Below, piece by piece: positions 45,392 through 55,222 of a stretch of DNA of 64,000 bases (position 1 is the first letter of the stretch; every line of letters starts with the position of its first letter). The DNA is taken from contig CAWDMC010000002.1 of NCBI GenBank assembly GCA_963803295.1, positions 444,816-508,815 of the forward strand. The letters are read 5' to 3'. The DNA comes from CAWDMC01 sp963803295 (GTDB taxonomy: Bacteria; Acidobacteriota; Terriglobia; UBA7540). The notes below the pieces were generated by a model. It saw nothing but the letters and a program-made list of their open reading frames with translations, was not told the DNA's origin and ran no database searches. Both the position numbers and the translations under genes were made by a program.

Positions 45392-47204
45392 ATGAGTGAA
45401 TCACAGGGGCGGCAGCCGGCAAGAGGCGCTACAGAGATGAAGTTGTCGCGTCGGGAGTTGGGGAAGAGCGTGTCGTTACTGCTCGGGGCAAACCTCCTGG
45501 AGTTTCTAGCCAAACCTGTGAGCGGATGGACCAGGACGCCGGTTGTGCCAGGGACGGCAATTAAAGCCACGGGGGATAGCTTACCGGTGACCTTTGTGGA
45601 CGTGGCCCAAAAGGCGGGTTTGACCGTTCCTAACGTGTGGGGCGGAGTCAAGAAAAAGAAGTACATTCTGGAGACGAAGGGCAGCGGTGTGGCCTTCTTT
45701 GATTACGACAATGATGGCTGGCTGGACATCTATCTGACCAATGGCGTGCGGCTGGAGGAGACGTACGCTCCCGGCAAGGCCCCAACCTCCCATCTCTACA
45801 AGAACAATCGTGATGGCACCTTTACCGATGTGTCAGAGCGCTCCGGCTTGGCACGAACCGGGTGGCAGACGGGAGTCTGTGTTGGTGACTATAACAATGA
45901 CGGTTGGGATGACCTGTTTTGCTGCTACTGGGGTCACAACGTTCTCTTTCGGAATAGGGGTGATGGGACATTCGTAGACGTAAGTCATCAAGCCGGCTTA
46001 TCGGGAGACCGTGTCCGCTGGGGATCGGGTTGCACTTGGTTAGACTACGACCGGGATGGTCTGCTCGATCTGTTTATTGCCAACTACATTGAACTTGATC
46101 TCGATAAAGTCCCCACGCCCAGTGCAAGCGGCTTCTGCAATTGGAAGGGAATCCCTGTCTTGTGCGGTCCCCGCGGGCTGCCCGGCGGAATGAACATCCT
46201 CTACCACAACAATGGCGACGGCACCTTCACAGATGTAAGTGAGAAAGCTGGGATCCTCAAGCCGGGACCCCGGTACTCGATTACAGCCGTGTCGTACGAC
46301 TTCGATAACGACGGTTGGCCGGATATTTACGTGGCTGTGGATACCCAAGCCAGCCTGTTCTTTCACAACAACCATGATGGGACTTTTACGGAATCGGCGC
46401 TTCTGTCCGGATGTGCCTTGAGTGAAGATGGAAGAGAGCAATCCGGGATGGGTCTTGGTGTAGGCGACTACGATGGCGACGGTTGGCTGGACATTGTGAA
46501 GACCAATTTTGCCGACGACGCGATCGACCTATACCACAACAATGGCGATGGGACCTTCACGGAGATGAGCAGTCCGGCGGGCCTCGCCTTGAACACCCGG
46601 TACGTAAACTGGGGAGCCGGATTCATTGATTTTGATAACGACGGCTGGCCTGATATTTTTCATGTCACAGGTCACGTCTATCCAGAGATTGAGCAGGCGG
46701 CCGATACGACCTTCAAGTCGCCGCGTCTTCTTTACCGGAATTTGGGAAACGGGAGATTCCAAGATGTCTCAGCGCAATCGGGGCCGGGTATATCTGAACG
46801 CTTCTCAAGTCGTGGGTGTGCGTTCGGCGATTTTGACAATGACGGCGACTTGGACGTGCTCGTCTTGAACATGAATGATCCCCCTTCACTTCTTGCGCAA
46901 TGACAGAGGAAACAAAAACAACTGGATCGCCGTGAAGCTGATCGGCACCAAATGCAATCGTACTGCGATCGGAGCTCGCGTGCGGGTGGTGACGGAGAAT
47001 CACTCCCAGATTGATGAGGTGCATAGCGGCACGAGCGTGATGTCACAAAGCGATCTTCGGGTTCATTTTGGCTTAGGTCGACATAAGAAAGTTGATCTTA
47101 TTGAGGTGAAGTGGCCCACGACACAAAAGACCGAAAGGTTCATGAATGTGGAGGCGAACCAGATTCTGACCATTAAGGAAGAGAACGGGATCATACGAAC
47201 CTGA
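45392..47204 (+). pseudogene. CRTAC1-family protein (FG-GAP/VCBS repeats plus ASPIC/UnbV), frameshifted
   Basis: The first frame (45392-46903) encodes a leader and repeated FG-GAP/VCBS blades, for example FFDYDNDGWLDIYLTNG, GDYNNDGWDDLFCCYWG and YDFDNDGWPDIYVAVD, with calcium-binding Asp/Asn loops. It ends at NMNDPPSLLAQ. The second frame (46875-47204) continues with RNDRGNKNNWIAVKLIG and the ASPIC/UnbV domain (SQSDLRVHFGLGRHKKVDLIEVKWP). One extra base near 46895 explains the split: without it the join reads PPSLLRND, the family consensus. The intact product would be about 600 residues and exported. It is common in Acidobacteriota; its function is unknown. The break may be a sequence error. 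Confidence 0.82.
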
Positions 47205-47275
47205 AGGTTAATCGACTGTCGCGCCCGAGAACTCCAAAATGGGATCACCTAACAGCAGGAGGTCGTGGGCACAGG

Positions 47276-48550
47276 ATGATGACTTCGCGAGAACGAATCG
47301 ACGCTACCCTCAACCACAAGGAGCCGGATCGTGTCCCGCTCGACCTTGGTGGGAGTACCGTAACCGGAATGCACGTGACTGCCGTCTATGCCTTGCGTCA
47401 GGCACTTGAGTTGGATCCGCCCGGCACCCCCGTCAAGGTGACTGATCCCTTCCAAATGCTGGGCGAAACGAAGAATGACCTTCTGGACGCCTTGGGAGTT
47501 GATGTCGTGGCCCTCACTGGATCGCGAACACTCTTCGGCTATAAGAAGGAGGGCTGGAAACCCTGGACCCTCTTTGATGGCACGCCCGTGCTGGTCCCTG
47601 AGGGGTTTAACACCGAACCGGAGCCCTCGGGTGACATTCTCATGTATCCTCAAGGGGACCGAGCGGTTCCAGCCAGCGGCCGAATGCCCAAAGGCGGGTT
47701 TTACTTCGACGCCATCATCCGGCAGCCGCCAATTGATGAAGATCATCTGCGCGTTGAAGACAATTTGCAGGAGTTCGGTCCCATCCCTGAAGATGAGCTC
47801 CACTTCATTCAGGAGGAATGCGAGCGCCTTTCCAGAGAAAGCGATCGCGCCCTTGTCGCCGGTTTTGGCGGAACTAGCTTTGGCGATGTGGCTCTCGTGC
47901 CAGGATTGGCCCTCAAGCACCCGAAGGGAATCCGCGATATTGAGGAGTGGTGTGTGAGCACCGTTAGTCGACGCGATTATATTTACCAGATATTTGAGCG
48001 GCAATGTGAGATCACCCTCAAGAACCTGGCAAGGATATATTCGGTGGTCGGAGACCGAGTTACCGTGCTCCGAATCACTGGCACCGATTTCGGGATGCAA
48101 ACCGGGCCTTTCATTTCTCCCGCTAAATATCGTGACCTTTACATGCCGTTTCACAAGCGAGTGAATGACTGGGTCCATCGTCATACTTCGTGGAAGACGT
48201 TTATGCACTCCTGCGGCTCGGTTCGGGCGCTGATTAATGATTTTATCGCTGCCGGTTTTGACATTCTGAACCCGGTTCAATGCTCGGCGGCGGGAATGGA
48301 TCCGTGCGAATTGAAGTCCGAGTTCGGCGGGCGGGTGACTTTTTGGGGCGGAGGTGTGGATACCCAGCACACTCTGCCTTTTGGGACGCCGGAGGATGTC
48401 CGCAATCAGGTTCAGGAGCGGATTAAGATCTTTGGGCAAGGGGGAGGCTTCGTGTTTAGTGCCATCCACAATGTTCAGGCCCTTGTTCCACCGGCGAACC
48501 TGATCGAGCTGTACAGGGCGGCGCAGGAGTTCGGACGCTACCCCGTTTGA
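47276..48550 (+). CDS. URO-D-like protein, methyltransferase relative (copy 2)
   Basis: This 424-residue protein begins MMTSRERIDATLNHKEPDRV and carries DLGGSTVTGMHVTAVYALRQ, FMHSCGSVRALINDFIAAGF, VTFWGGGVDTQHTLPFG and FSAIHNVQALVPPANLIEL. It shares the layout of copy 1 at 32616, including the conserved His/Cys of FMHSCGS and the late GGGVDTQ. The branch is related to MtaA/CmuA methyltransferases rather than to heme-pathway HemE. It ends the plus-strand group and converges with the selenoprotein operon. Confidence 0.82.
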   Translation: MMTSRERIDATLNHKEPDRVPLDLGGSTVTGMHVTAVYALRQALELDPPGTPVKVTDPFQMLGETKNDLLDALGVDVVALTGSRTLFGYKKEGWKPWTLFDGTPVLVPEGFNTEPEPSGDILMYPQGDRAVPASGRMPKGGFYFDAIIRQPPIDEDHLRVEDNLQEFGPIPEDELHFIQEECERLSRESDRALVAGFGGTSFGDVALVPGLALKHPKGIRDIEEWCVSTVSRRDYIYQIFERQCEITLKNLARIYSVVGDRVTVLRITGTDFGMQTGPFISPAKYRDLYMPFHKRVNDWVHRHTSWKTFMHSCGSVRALINDFIAAGFDILNPVQCSAAGMDPCELKSEFGGRVTFWGGGVDTQHTLPFGTPEDVRNQVQERIKIFGQGGGFVFSAIHNVQALVPPANLIELYRAAQEFGRYPV

Positions 48551-48605
48551 GTCACCGGTGTGTGGCCACTCTTGGACGTGCGTTAACGACGCACCGTGCA
48601 GGCGG

Positions 48606-49175
48606 TCATCCTGCTCGTCCTACCCCGAGCGCATCGGCGACTCTGTTAATGTAATTGAACCATGCCGCAATCAGGGTGATCTGGAGGATGGCCTTATCAT
48701 CAAACCCATGGCGGCGCAAGCACTCGTGGTCAAGCGGACTGACCTTGGTGGCGTCCTTTGTGACCTTCACCACATAATCCACCATAACCCGCTCTTGCTG
48801 CGTCAAAGGAGCCTGCGTGTAATCAGTCTCCAGCATGCGCACCATCTCTTCATCGAGTGTCACTCGACGCAGAAACTCTGCGTGGGAGTCGATTCAATAG
48901 ACGCAACGGTTAGTCACGGAGACGATGGTGGCGATCATCTCGTGATGGCGGCGGCTCAAGGGTAATTCGGGTGACATCAGCACGCCGAAGGTGGAAAAGG
49001 CGTGTTTGAGCGCGTCGGGAATCAAGCTGTGCGAGGCCACAATGCCGCCGTCCTCATCGCTAGTATCGTGCACTGGTCGAGCGTATTCCTTGGGATACAA
49101 ACCCATCTGCTCTTCCATGGCCTTCCGCAGACTCTCGTCGGCTTGTACCAGGGGAACTGTGCGGATCCAGGTCAT
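48606..49175 (-). CDS. AhpD/CMD-like selenoprotein with in-frame TGA (CxxU), protein A
   Basis: Reading through the TGA at 48896-48894 gives 189 residues. The upstream part contains PELPLSRRHHEMIATIVSV, the redox motif C91-V-Y-U94, and after the TGA IDSHAEFLRRVTLDEEMV. Glu79, Cys91, position 94 and His98 match the AhpD pattern E-(12)-C-x-x-C-x3-H exactly, with TGA where the second Cys belongs. After the TGA the frame continues with typical CMD helices (QQERVMVDYVVKVTKDAT, HGFDDKAILQITLIAAWFNY). If TGA were a true stop, two meaningless half proteins would result. A hairpin lies at 48862-48889. The gene follows the twin gene B by 27 bp. Confidence 0.82.
48862..48889 (-). promoter_or_regulatory. 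Candidate bacterial SECIS hairpin for protein A
   Basis: On the minus strand ACGCAG pairs perfectly with CTGCGT around the loop AGTTT; an outer ACTC/GAGT extends the stem. The loop starts 17 nt after the TGA and has G as its second base. Published bacterial SECIS rules ask for a G in the first two loop bases and an apical loop 16-37 nt past the UGA. Confidence 0.7.
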
Positions 49176-49202
49176 TTTGCATCTCCTGAATTAGATTGAG
49201 CG

Positions 49203-49823
49203 TTACCTCTGGATATAGCCGTTCTCCGCGGTGCCCTTTCCGAAGCGTCTGTGGGCTTCCTCAGACATCGGGTGCACTCCGGTAGCATCGATCCAGCGGT
49301 TGTAAAAGTTAAACAGGGCGCAAACCGAAATCGCGTCGTAGATGGCGTCGTCAGTCCAGCCGACTTCGTACAGCGGCTGCATGTCTTGAGCCGTGATCGA
49401 CGGCGCCTTGTGATTGACCTTGCCGATGAAGCGCAGAAGTACTTTCTCTCTGTCAGAGAGGCTGCAATTCTCCAGATCGCGCAGGGCGCTCCACACTATC
49501 TCTTCGCTTCCTAGAAGCTCCGCCGCAACTGCGGCGTGATATTTTGTTCAAAAGTGGCAATTGTTCCCTGCCGACGTGTAGGCGGCAATGAGTTCCCGAA
49601 ATCCGCTGGTCAGTTGCGAATCACCACGCATGACTTCCCGCGTGAATCGCGTAAGATGGGCTGTAACTTGAGGCCGGTAGGCAAACAGGTGGAGGATCTG
49701 CGGATACTCCGCTTCCTTGGCCTGCATTGTTCGGATAGTGTCAGCCTGAAAACTGGGCTGCGGATTCTTCTCGACGTCTGGCAGGAACATTGGTTCCATG
49801 TCAGGGTGCATCGGCGCCTCCAA
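49203..49823 (-). CDS. AhpD/CMD-like selenoprotein with in-frame TGA (CxxU), protein B
   Basis: Reading through TGA at 49550-49548 yields 206 residues. GFRELIAAYTSAGNNCHF leads to the redox motif C89-H-F-U92 followed by TKYHAAVAAELLG, so Glu77, Cys89, position 92 and His96 fit the AhpD catalytic pattern. After the TGA the protein continues through the CMD fold (VLLRFIGKVNHKAPSIT, DAIYDAISVCALFNFYNRW). AhpD-like enzymes reduce peroxides or peroxiredoxins via the CxxC pair; replacement of the second Cys by selenocysteine raises reactivity. The start could also be ATG 49799, which follows the MFS stop by one base. The gene is probably cotranscribed with the MFS gene and with protein A. Confidence 0.82.
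49521..49536 (-). promoter_or_regulatory. Candidate bacterial SECIS hairpin for protein B
   Basis: On the minus strand CGCCGC pairs perfectly with GCGGCG around an AGTT loop. The loop begins 18 nt after the TGA and its second base is G, the same geometry as in the twin gene although the surrounding sequence differs. Confidence 0.7.
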
Positions 49824-51129
49824 TGTCCGTTTGCTGCTGGAACTTCACGGGTCTCTCGGATGAGAGACTTCTGTCGTTCCTTTGGTTGCCACCAGCGGAA
49901 AAGAAAATCTCGTAGCGTGGCAGCAAAAGCATTAAGACAGCACCTAACGCGCTTGCGCAGGCGAGAACGGTGAGAGCCGAGGTGTAGGAGCCTGTACGGT
50001 CGAATACCCGGCCCAACAGTACCGGGCCGGTACCTCCGGCGATGGCGTAGAAAGTCCAGGTTAGTCCGTATAGGGTTGAGAACGAGCGCAGACCAAAGTA
50101 GCGCGTGAGAAGATAGGGCGTCGTGTTGGAAGTTCCCCCCGCGCCGATTCCCAGCAGAGCGGCGGCAAGACAAGCTAACGGAAAAGAGTCCAAGTGGGCC
50201 AGCAGCAAAATTCCAACTGAGGCGAGCAGAAGCAGCGCGAACGCCACGCGCGAGCCCAGGAAGCGATCCAACAGCCATCCTGTCACGAGACGTCCAGCTA
50301 GGCTGGCACCGCCCAGGACGGATACCGTCAAGGCAGCCATTTTGACGGCCAGTCCGCGGTCCGTGAGTAGAGGCACCTGGTGCGTCATCGCGCCATTCAC
50401 ACTGATTGAGGTCAAAAACAAGACGGCTACTATTATCCAAAAGCTATAAGAGCGCAACCCTTCTTGCCAAGTGGAACCCGGGCCTTCAGAGACGCGCGAT
50501 TCGGTTCCTCCTTCCGGACGAGAACGAGCGTACAGCAGAGCGGGAGGCAGTCCGACGAGGAGAATGAGAGAGCCCAGAACTTCGTAGGCAACACGCCAGC
50601 CTGAATGCACGATCAGGGTTTGGGCCACGAGGGGAAACACCATTAGTCCAATGCCATCTCCTGCCAGTACGAGCCCCAGCGCGGTGCCGCGGTACTCGTG
50701 GAACCAAGTGGAGATCGCGTGAGCGTAGCCCATCTGAGTGATGTTGCCGACAGCGCCTACGACGAAACACGTGAAATAGAACTGCCAAATGGCAGCTGTC
50801 AGGAAGCCCAAGGCAGCAATCGCGCACCCAAAGGCCGCCATACAAGTGAGAAGGATCCGCCGCGGACCATAACGGTCGAGCCAGCGTCCGGCCAGCGGTG
50901 AGCAGACTGCGGCCGCTAGCGCGCTGAGGGCGAAACCCCGTGATATCGCCTCGCGATTCCATCCGAACTGGGATGAAAGAGGCTTTACGAAAATGCCGAA
51001 CGTATAGGCATAAAGCGAAAAACCCACCATGATGCCCAGATTAGCGGCCAGTACCACGCGCCAGCCGTAATAGCGCGGGTCTCTTTCAGCTTTATCACGC
51101 TCGGGTGTGGCAGCAACGACGATCGGCAC
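49801..51129 (-). CDS. MFS transporter, OFA/monocarboxylate-like
   Basis: The 442-residue product has about twelve transmembrane helices. An N-terminal half starts YYGWRVVLAANLGIMVGFSLY, contains LAGRWLDRYGPRRILLTCMA (the MFS loop 2-3 motif), and a central cytoplasmic loop with basic and acidic residues separates the halves. The C-terminal half has LLDRFLGSRVAFALLLLAS and GIGAGGTSNTTPYLLTRYFG. Oxalate/formate-antiporter-type members carry organic acids. It is the first gene of a minus-strand operon with the two AhpD-like selenoprotein genes, so an organic acid or peroxide-related substrate is possible. The stop overlaps the first possible start of gene B. Confidence 0.88.
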   Translation of the reverse strand: MPIVVAATPERDKAERDPRYYGWRVVLAANLGIMVGFSLYAYTFGIFVKPLSSQFGWNREAISRGFALSALAAAVCSPLAGRWLDRYGPRRILLTCMAAFGCAIAALGFLTAAIWQFYFTCFVVGAVGNITQMGYAHAISTWFHEYRGTALGLVLAGDGIGLMVFPLVAQTLIVHSGWRVAYEVLGSLILLVGLPPALLYARSRPEGGTESRVSEGPGSTWQEGLRSYSFWIIVAVLFLTSISVNGAMTHQVPLLTDRGLAVKMAALTVSVLGGASLAGRLVTGWLLDRFLGSRVAFALLLLASVGILLLAHLDSFPLACLAAALLGIGAGGTSNTTPYLLTRYFGLRSFSTLYGLTWTFYAIAGGTGPVLLGRVFDRTGSYTSALTVLACASALGAVLMLLLPRYEIFFSAGGNQRNDRSLSSERPVKFQQQTDIGGADAP

Positions 51130-51243
51130 TACGGCTACACTTTCTCCAAGACAAAGTTAAAGTAAGAGGGCCAAGCCCTCCGGGCGCTGCCCGTCCTGTT
51201 CAGTCTGCTGCAAATCGCGGCTCAGGTGACCGTGGCATAGGGA

Positions 51244-54200
51244 TCAGAACAGTAGCTTTAGGGCAAACTGAATCTGCCGCGGCGCCAGGGCGCTCTGGAC
51301 CCGTCCGAACGTGGGTGAACTGATGTTGTCATTAGGCAGGCCGAAATTCACCCAGTTGAATAGGTTGAAGAACTCCGCCCGGAATTGAAGTGTCTTGGAT
51401 TCCGTAAAGCGGAAATCTTTGAATATTGAAAAATCAAACTGCCGGATTCCGGCCGCTTGGGTTATATTGCGCCCGGCATTCCCGAACTGTCCAGCTTGTG
51501 TTGCTGGATTGAGCCGCTGGAACGCGGTGATGTCAAACCACTGCTGAGCGGTCTTGGGACCATTGTTGGGGTTTCTGATCAGGTTCGGCCGATTTGACGA
51601 AAATCCCGATACTTCTGGGGCGCTTCCTTCAAGGGAGACATCCGTAGAATCGTATACGGTAAAAGGAGTCCCGGTGGCGAGCGTAAGTATGCCGTTAAGC
51701 TGCCAATCACCAAAGGCTTCTTGGGACCATGCCGACGCACCCCTTAGCGAAGGAAGTTGCCATTCATAGCTGAACACAAAGCGCTGCCGCTGGTCGAACA
51801 GCGAGCGTCCGTACTCCGCTCCCAAGTCGAAGGGATTCTGTGCCAGGTCGTTTTCGCCAGCGACGTCTTGCGACGACCCGCCCGTCATGTTGAATGACGA
51901 GTTGCTGTCGAGGGTTTTGGAGTATACGTAGGAGGCCAGGAAAGACAGGCCGTACCCCACGCGTTTTCGTAGGCTGGTCTGCAGGCCGTTGTAATTGGAG
52001 TTGACAATGCCGGCGAGGTAGGCCTCCGAGGTATACAGGCACGCCGAGGAAGGTTGGCTCAATGTGCATCCCGAATGCAGCCGGCGCTGGTCGACGTTGC
52101 TTTCGGTCGAACACGGCTCGCCTCCGCAGGTGCCAGGGATATAGACTGCGGGATTCACCTCAATGAAGCGCGGCAACTTCGTACCCTTGGTGCCCACGTA
52201 TCCGACCTGCGTTAGCCAGCCGTTCCCAAAGGAGCGCTCCACCGTGAAATTCCAGTCTTGCGCGTAGGGCAGGCGCATATGGGGATCGATCGCGTCAAAC
52301 AGCTCCGGAAAATTATAGCCGGGTGCCCGCGCATCGATTCCGGCGGTCGGATTGGCAAAGTTAGGTTGACCAAGCTGAATGATTTTGAACCAGGGCGGCG
52401 CCGAGATGATGTCCTGCAGAGGACCTCCCTGGCCATTGTAGAGGGGATCGTAGAAAATACCATAGGCAGCGCGCACGGCCCACTTGCCGCTCCCGGTTGG
52501 ATCCCAGGCCAATCCGAGGCGGGGGGCAAACCCCCGGTAATCCGTGGGAATCAGTCCACCTGGCACGCCAGGATCTCCAGGGTAGAGCAGACCGACCGGT
52601 GCATCGGGCCTTACCTGCGACTGGCGTCCCGGAATCCAAAGCATCTGCTGGTTGTGAATCTCAGTGAAGGGGGACGTCAGCTCGTAACGCAGGCCGACGT
52701 TCAGAGTCAGGCGTGAAGTCGGCTTGTAGCTATCTTGAACATAACCGTTGAGGCTGTTGCCTCTCAGCCCGCGAGGCAGATAACCTCCGCCTTGCAGGAA
52801 GACGATAGGCGACCCTTCGAGAAAGCTGGCAAACTGGTTGCTGAAGGGAAACGTCGTAAAAACGAAATAGCCATTGGAAGCGATTCCCTGAATCGCGTTG
52901 ATCTGGTCGTGCCGGAAGCCGCCGCCGAATTGCAGGATGTGCCTGTCTCGGACCCAAGTAAGCGAATCCGTTACAGCTGGGGTATTCTGGTAAGTGTTGC
53001 GCGGACCGGTCAGAGGATCTCCGATATTTCCATACCCCGGGATATCGATATAGGGAAGGCCGCTTTGGGAGGCCAGAGTGGTCGGGAACTGAAATCCTGC
53101 GGTTGAAGGCGCCGTGTGATTTAGACCCTGAACGTCGAGGAACTTGTGGCGGAGGAATGAAGCTCGCGCAATGTTTATCAGTGACGGCGAAAAGGACCGG
53201 GTTTCCTCGATTACAACGTTCTGAGCACGATCGTCTTCCTGTACCGGAAAGCCCGGCACAGTCGCTCCGGAAACGGCTATCGGGTCGAACTCGGATCCAG
53301 TGGAGAAATTGTAGCGGACAAATAGGGAATCTCGAGACGAGAAGTGATGGTCGATCCTGACCCCAAACTGGTCACGATTGCTTCTGAGGGTTTGAGTCGT
53401 ATTGAAGAGATTGCTACCCAAATTGGGTAGTGGGTAGTAGCCGAGCAGCTTCTGCGAGATCGGGTTGATTGTCGGTAGTTTGTTCCCTGTGTATTGTTCA
53501 CCAGTGATCTCGTTGATCAGCGGCAAAACCTGGCCCGAGCTGGGATCAACGGTTTGCGAGAAGTCACCCTGTCGCTCAAACACGGATGGTACGGTCGATG
53601 TGAATGTCTGACCCTGTCTATTGCGGAAGCCTTCATAATAGACAAAGAAGAACGTCTTGTCACGACGGAGGGGTCCGCCAAGTGTCCCCCCGAACTGGTT
53701 CTGCTTCAGCGGCTCGACACCTTGCGAAAAGAAGTTCCGGGCATCCAGGGAGTCGTTTCGCAGGAAATCATATAGGTCTCCATGCAACTGATTTGCTCCG
53801 GAACGGGTAACGATGTTGGTGGTTGAGCCGGCGCTGTGGCCGAATTCCGCAGAGGCGGTGTTGGTCAGGATACGGAACTCGGTAATGGCGTCAATCGGAG
53901 GTTCGAGCACATACCCGGCGTAAGCACTGTCGTAGTTTTCGACACCATCGATAAGGAACTGATTGGATTCTGGGCGCAGACCGTTCACAGCGTATGCTTG
54001 ACCGGCTCTCAAGGGACCCCCGGCGCTTTTCAAACCCGAGGTGACTGGGGCAACACCGGGTTGCAGCAATCCAAGTTGGGAAAAGTTGCGCCCGTTAAGG
54101 GGAAGGTCGAGGATATCTTGTTGGTGCACGGTCTCGCCGAGGTCGCTTGTCGTCTCTAGAAGATTGGCGTCGGCGCTCACTTGCACGGTCTCCTGGGTCA

Positions 54201-54552
54201 TGCCCACCTGAAGGCGTATGGGCACCAACGCCACCTGGTTCACACTTAGCGTAATGCCTTCTTGGATGTATTTCTGAAAACCGCTCGCCGCAGCTTCCAA
54301 ACGGTAATGGCCGACAGGCAACAGAACCAGCAAATAGTCGCCATTGTCGTCGCTTGCGGCATTGCGAGTCAATCCTGTTTCGGCCTGAATTGCGGAAATC
54401 TCAGCATGAGTGATGCTCGCGCCGCTCGGATCCGTGACGTTTCCGCGAATAGTGCCCATGACCTCCTGAGCTGTAGCAGCCCCACGGGCAAGTAGCAGAA
54501 TGACGCAGAGTCTGCCAACTCTCGAAAGCCATTCACACTGTGGACTGCACAT
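51244..54552 (-). CDS. TonB-dependent receptor with carboxypeptidase-regulatory-like N-terminus (second copy)
   Basis: The 1102-residue protein has a signal region (RLCVILLLARGAATAQ), a CnaB-like domain (GTIRGNVTDPSGASITHAEI), a plug domain with LDLPLNGRNFSQLGLLQPGV, the typical phrase of Acidobacteriota Oar-like receptors, and VNGLRPESNQFLIDGVENYD, then a beta barrel ending RQIQFALKLLF. It differs clearly from the receptor at 35250, so this is not a recent duplication. It is an outer-membrane transporter, ligand unknown. Its stop lies 114 bp upstream (genome left) of the MFS gene start on the same strand; a separate promoter is expected. Confidence 0.9.
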   Translation of the reverse strand: MCSPQCEWLSRVGRLCVILLLARGAATAQEVMGTIRGNVTDPSGASITHAEISAIQAETGLTRNAASDDNGDYLLVLLPVGHYRLEAAASGFQKYIQEGITLSVNQVALVPIRLQVGMTQETVQVSADANLLETTSDLGETVHQQDILDLPLNGRNFSQLGLLQPGVAPVTSGLKSAGGPLRAGQAYAVNGLRPESNQFLIDGVENYDSAYAGYVLEPPIDAITEFRILTNTASAEFGHSAGSTTNIVTRSGANQLHGDLYDFLRNDSLDARNFFSQGVEPLKQNQFGGTLGGPLRRDKTFFFVYYEGFRNRQGQTFTSTVPSVFERQGDFSQTVDPSSGQVLPLINEITGEQYTGNKLPTINPISQKLLGYYPLPNLGSNLFNTTQTLRSNRDQFGVRIDHHFSSRDSLFVRYNFSTGSEFDPIAVSGATVPGFPVQEDDRAQNVVIEETRSFSPSLINIARASFLRHKFLDVQGLNHTAPSTAGFQFPTTLASQSGLPYIDIPGYGNIGDPLTGPRNTYQNTPAVTDSLTWVRDRHILQFGGGFRHDQINAIQGIASNGYFVFTTFPFSNQFASFLEGSPIVFLQGGGYLPRGLRGNSLNGYVQDSYKPTSRLTLNVGLRYELTSPFTEIHNQQMLWIPGRQSQVRPDAPVGLLYPGDPGVPGGLIPTDYRGFAPRLGLAWDPTGSGKWAVRAAYGIFYDPLYNGQGGPLQDIISAPPWFKIIQLGQPNFANPTAGIDARAPGYNFPELFDAIDPHMRLPYAQDWNFTVERSFGNGWLTQVGYVGTKGTKLPRFIEVNPAVYIPGTCGGEPCSTESNVDQRRLHSGCTLSQPSSACLYTSEAYLAGIVNSNYNGLQTSLRKRVGYGLSFLASYVYSKTLDSNSSFNMTGGSSQDVAGENDLAQNPFDLGAEYGRSLFDQRQRFVFSYEWQLPSLRGASAWSQEAFGDWQLNGILTLATGTPFTVYDSTDVSLEGSAPEVSGFSSNRPNLIRNPNNGPKTAQQWFDITAFQRLNPATQAGQFGNAGRNITQAAGIRQFDFSIFKDFRFTESKTLQFRAEFFNLFNWVNFGLPNDNISSPTFGRVQSALAPRQIQFALKLLF

Positions 54553-54856
54553 TTGATCTCCTATGTAGGGTGCTTGCCCTGACTCGTGGATCTAACCAAT
54601 CAGGAGATCATCCAGGCGAACCCACCGGGTGCGACACGGAGCGGCCACACTACCACACCAATCGCCGGTTGTTTTCACACGACCCCCAAGGCCCAAGGAA
54701 GTGGCAGGCCAATATGCGCAGAGAAGGGATGCTTTTCCCTTCGCGCCGGTGGGCAGGCGCGCTCGACTGGCAGACTCCACCCGATCACTTTGTTCTGATA
54801 CAGCTTGAGCAGCTTACATGCGGCACTTACAGCGGTCAATAATCTCTCGCACGTAC

Positions 54857-55210
54857 TCAAGGGAGAAAAATCGGGTAGCCACGCGGCATTTTCTCTATCA
54901 CGATATTCGAAAACACCTCTTGGAGAGTGGTTGGCAATAGCCATGTGGCAAATGGTACTTGTCGGGAGTCACAACGGTGGGAGGGTTGCCCCAGCCGAAG
55001 CCATTCAACTGGTTTGCCTATCACGGCTAAGGGCGCTTTGGGGGCAAGCGTGACCGCGTGCATGGAGGTTAATGATTTGATGTCCATCGGGCGGACGCCC
55101 ACGGCCTTGGTGGCCACGCCCGCCGTCTCGACGGGTTTGTTGTTCAGCAGCACGCTGGTGGCAGGGACCACCGATTCGGTGGTGAATTGGAGTTCGTGAG
55201 CATTCACCAC
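54857..55210 (-). CDS. Unrecognised ORF at the island boundary, perhaps a gene remnant
   Basis: The frame encodes up to 117 residues, of which the first 70 look coding (HELQFTTESVVPATSVLLNN, KPVETAGVATKAVGVRPMD), while the C-terminal part loses character. The frame is open upstream without a good start, and the direct repeat at 55223-55250 interrupts it there, so it may be the 3' remnant of a gene cut by integration. No domain is recognised. The rest of 54553-54856 shows nothing. Confidence 0.3.
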   Translation of the reverse strand: MVNAHELQFTTESVVPATSVLLNNKPVETAGVATKAVGVRPMDIKSLTSMHAVTLAPKAPLAVIGKPVEWLRLGQPSHRCDSRQVPFATWLLPTTLQEVFSNIVIEKMPRGYPIFLP

Positions 55211-55222
55211 GTTGAGCTTGCC

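Noticed and set aside
48558..48965. A plus-strand 135-codon frame opposite the selenoprotein A gene
   Set aside because: It has no recognisable domain and only mirrors the minus-strand CMD coding sequence.
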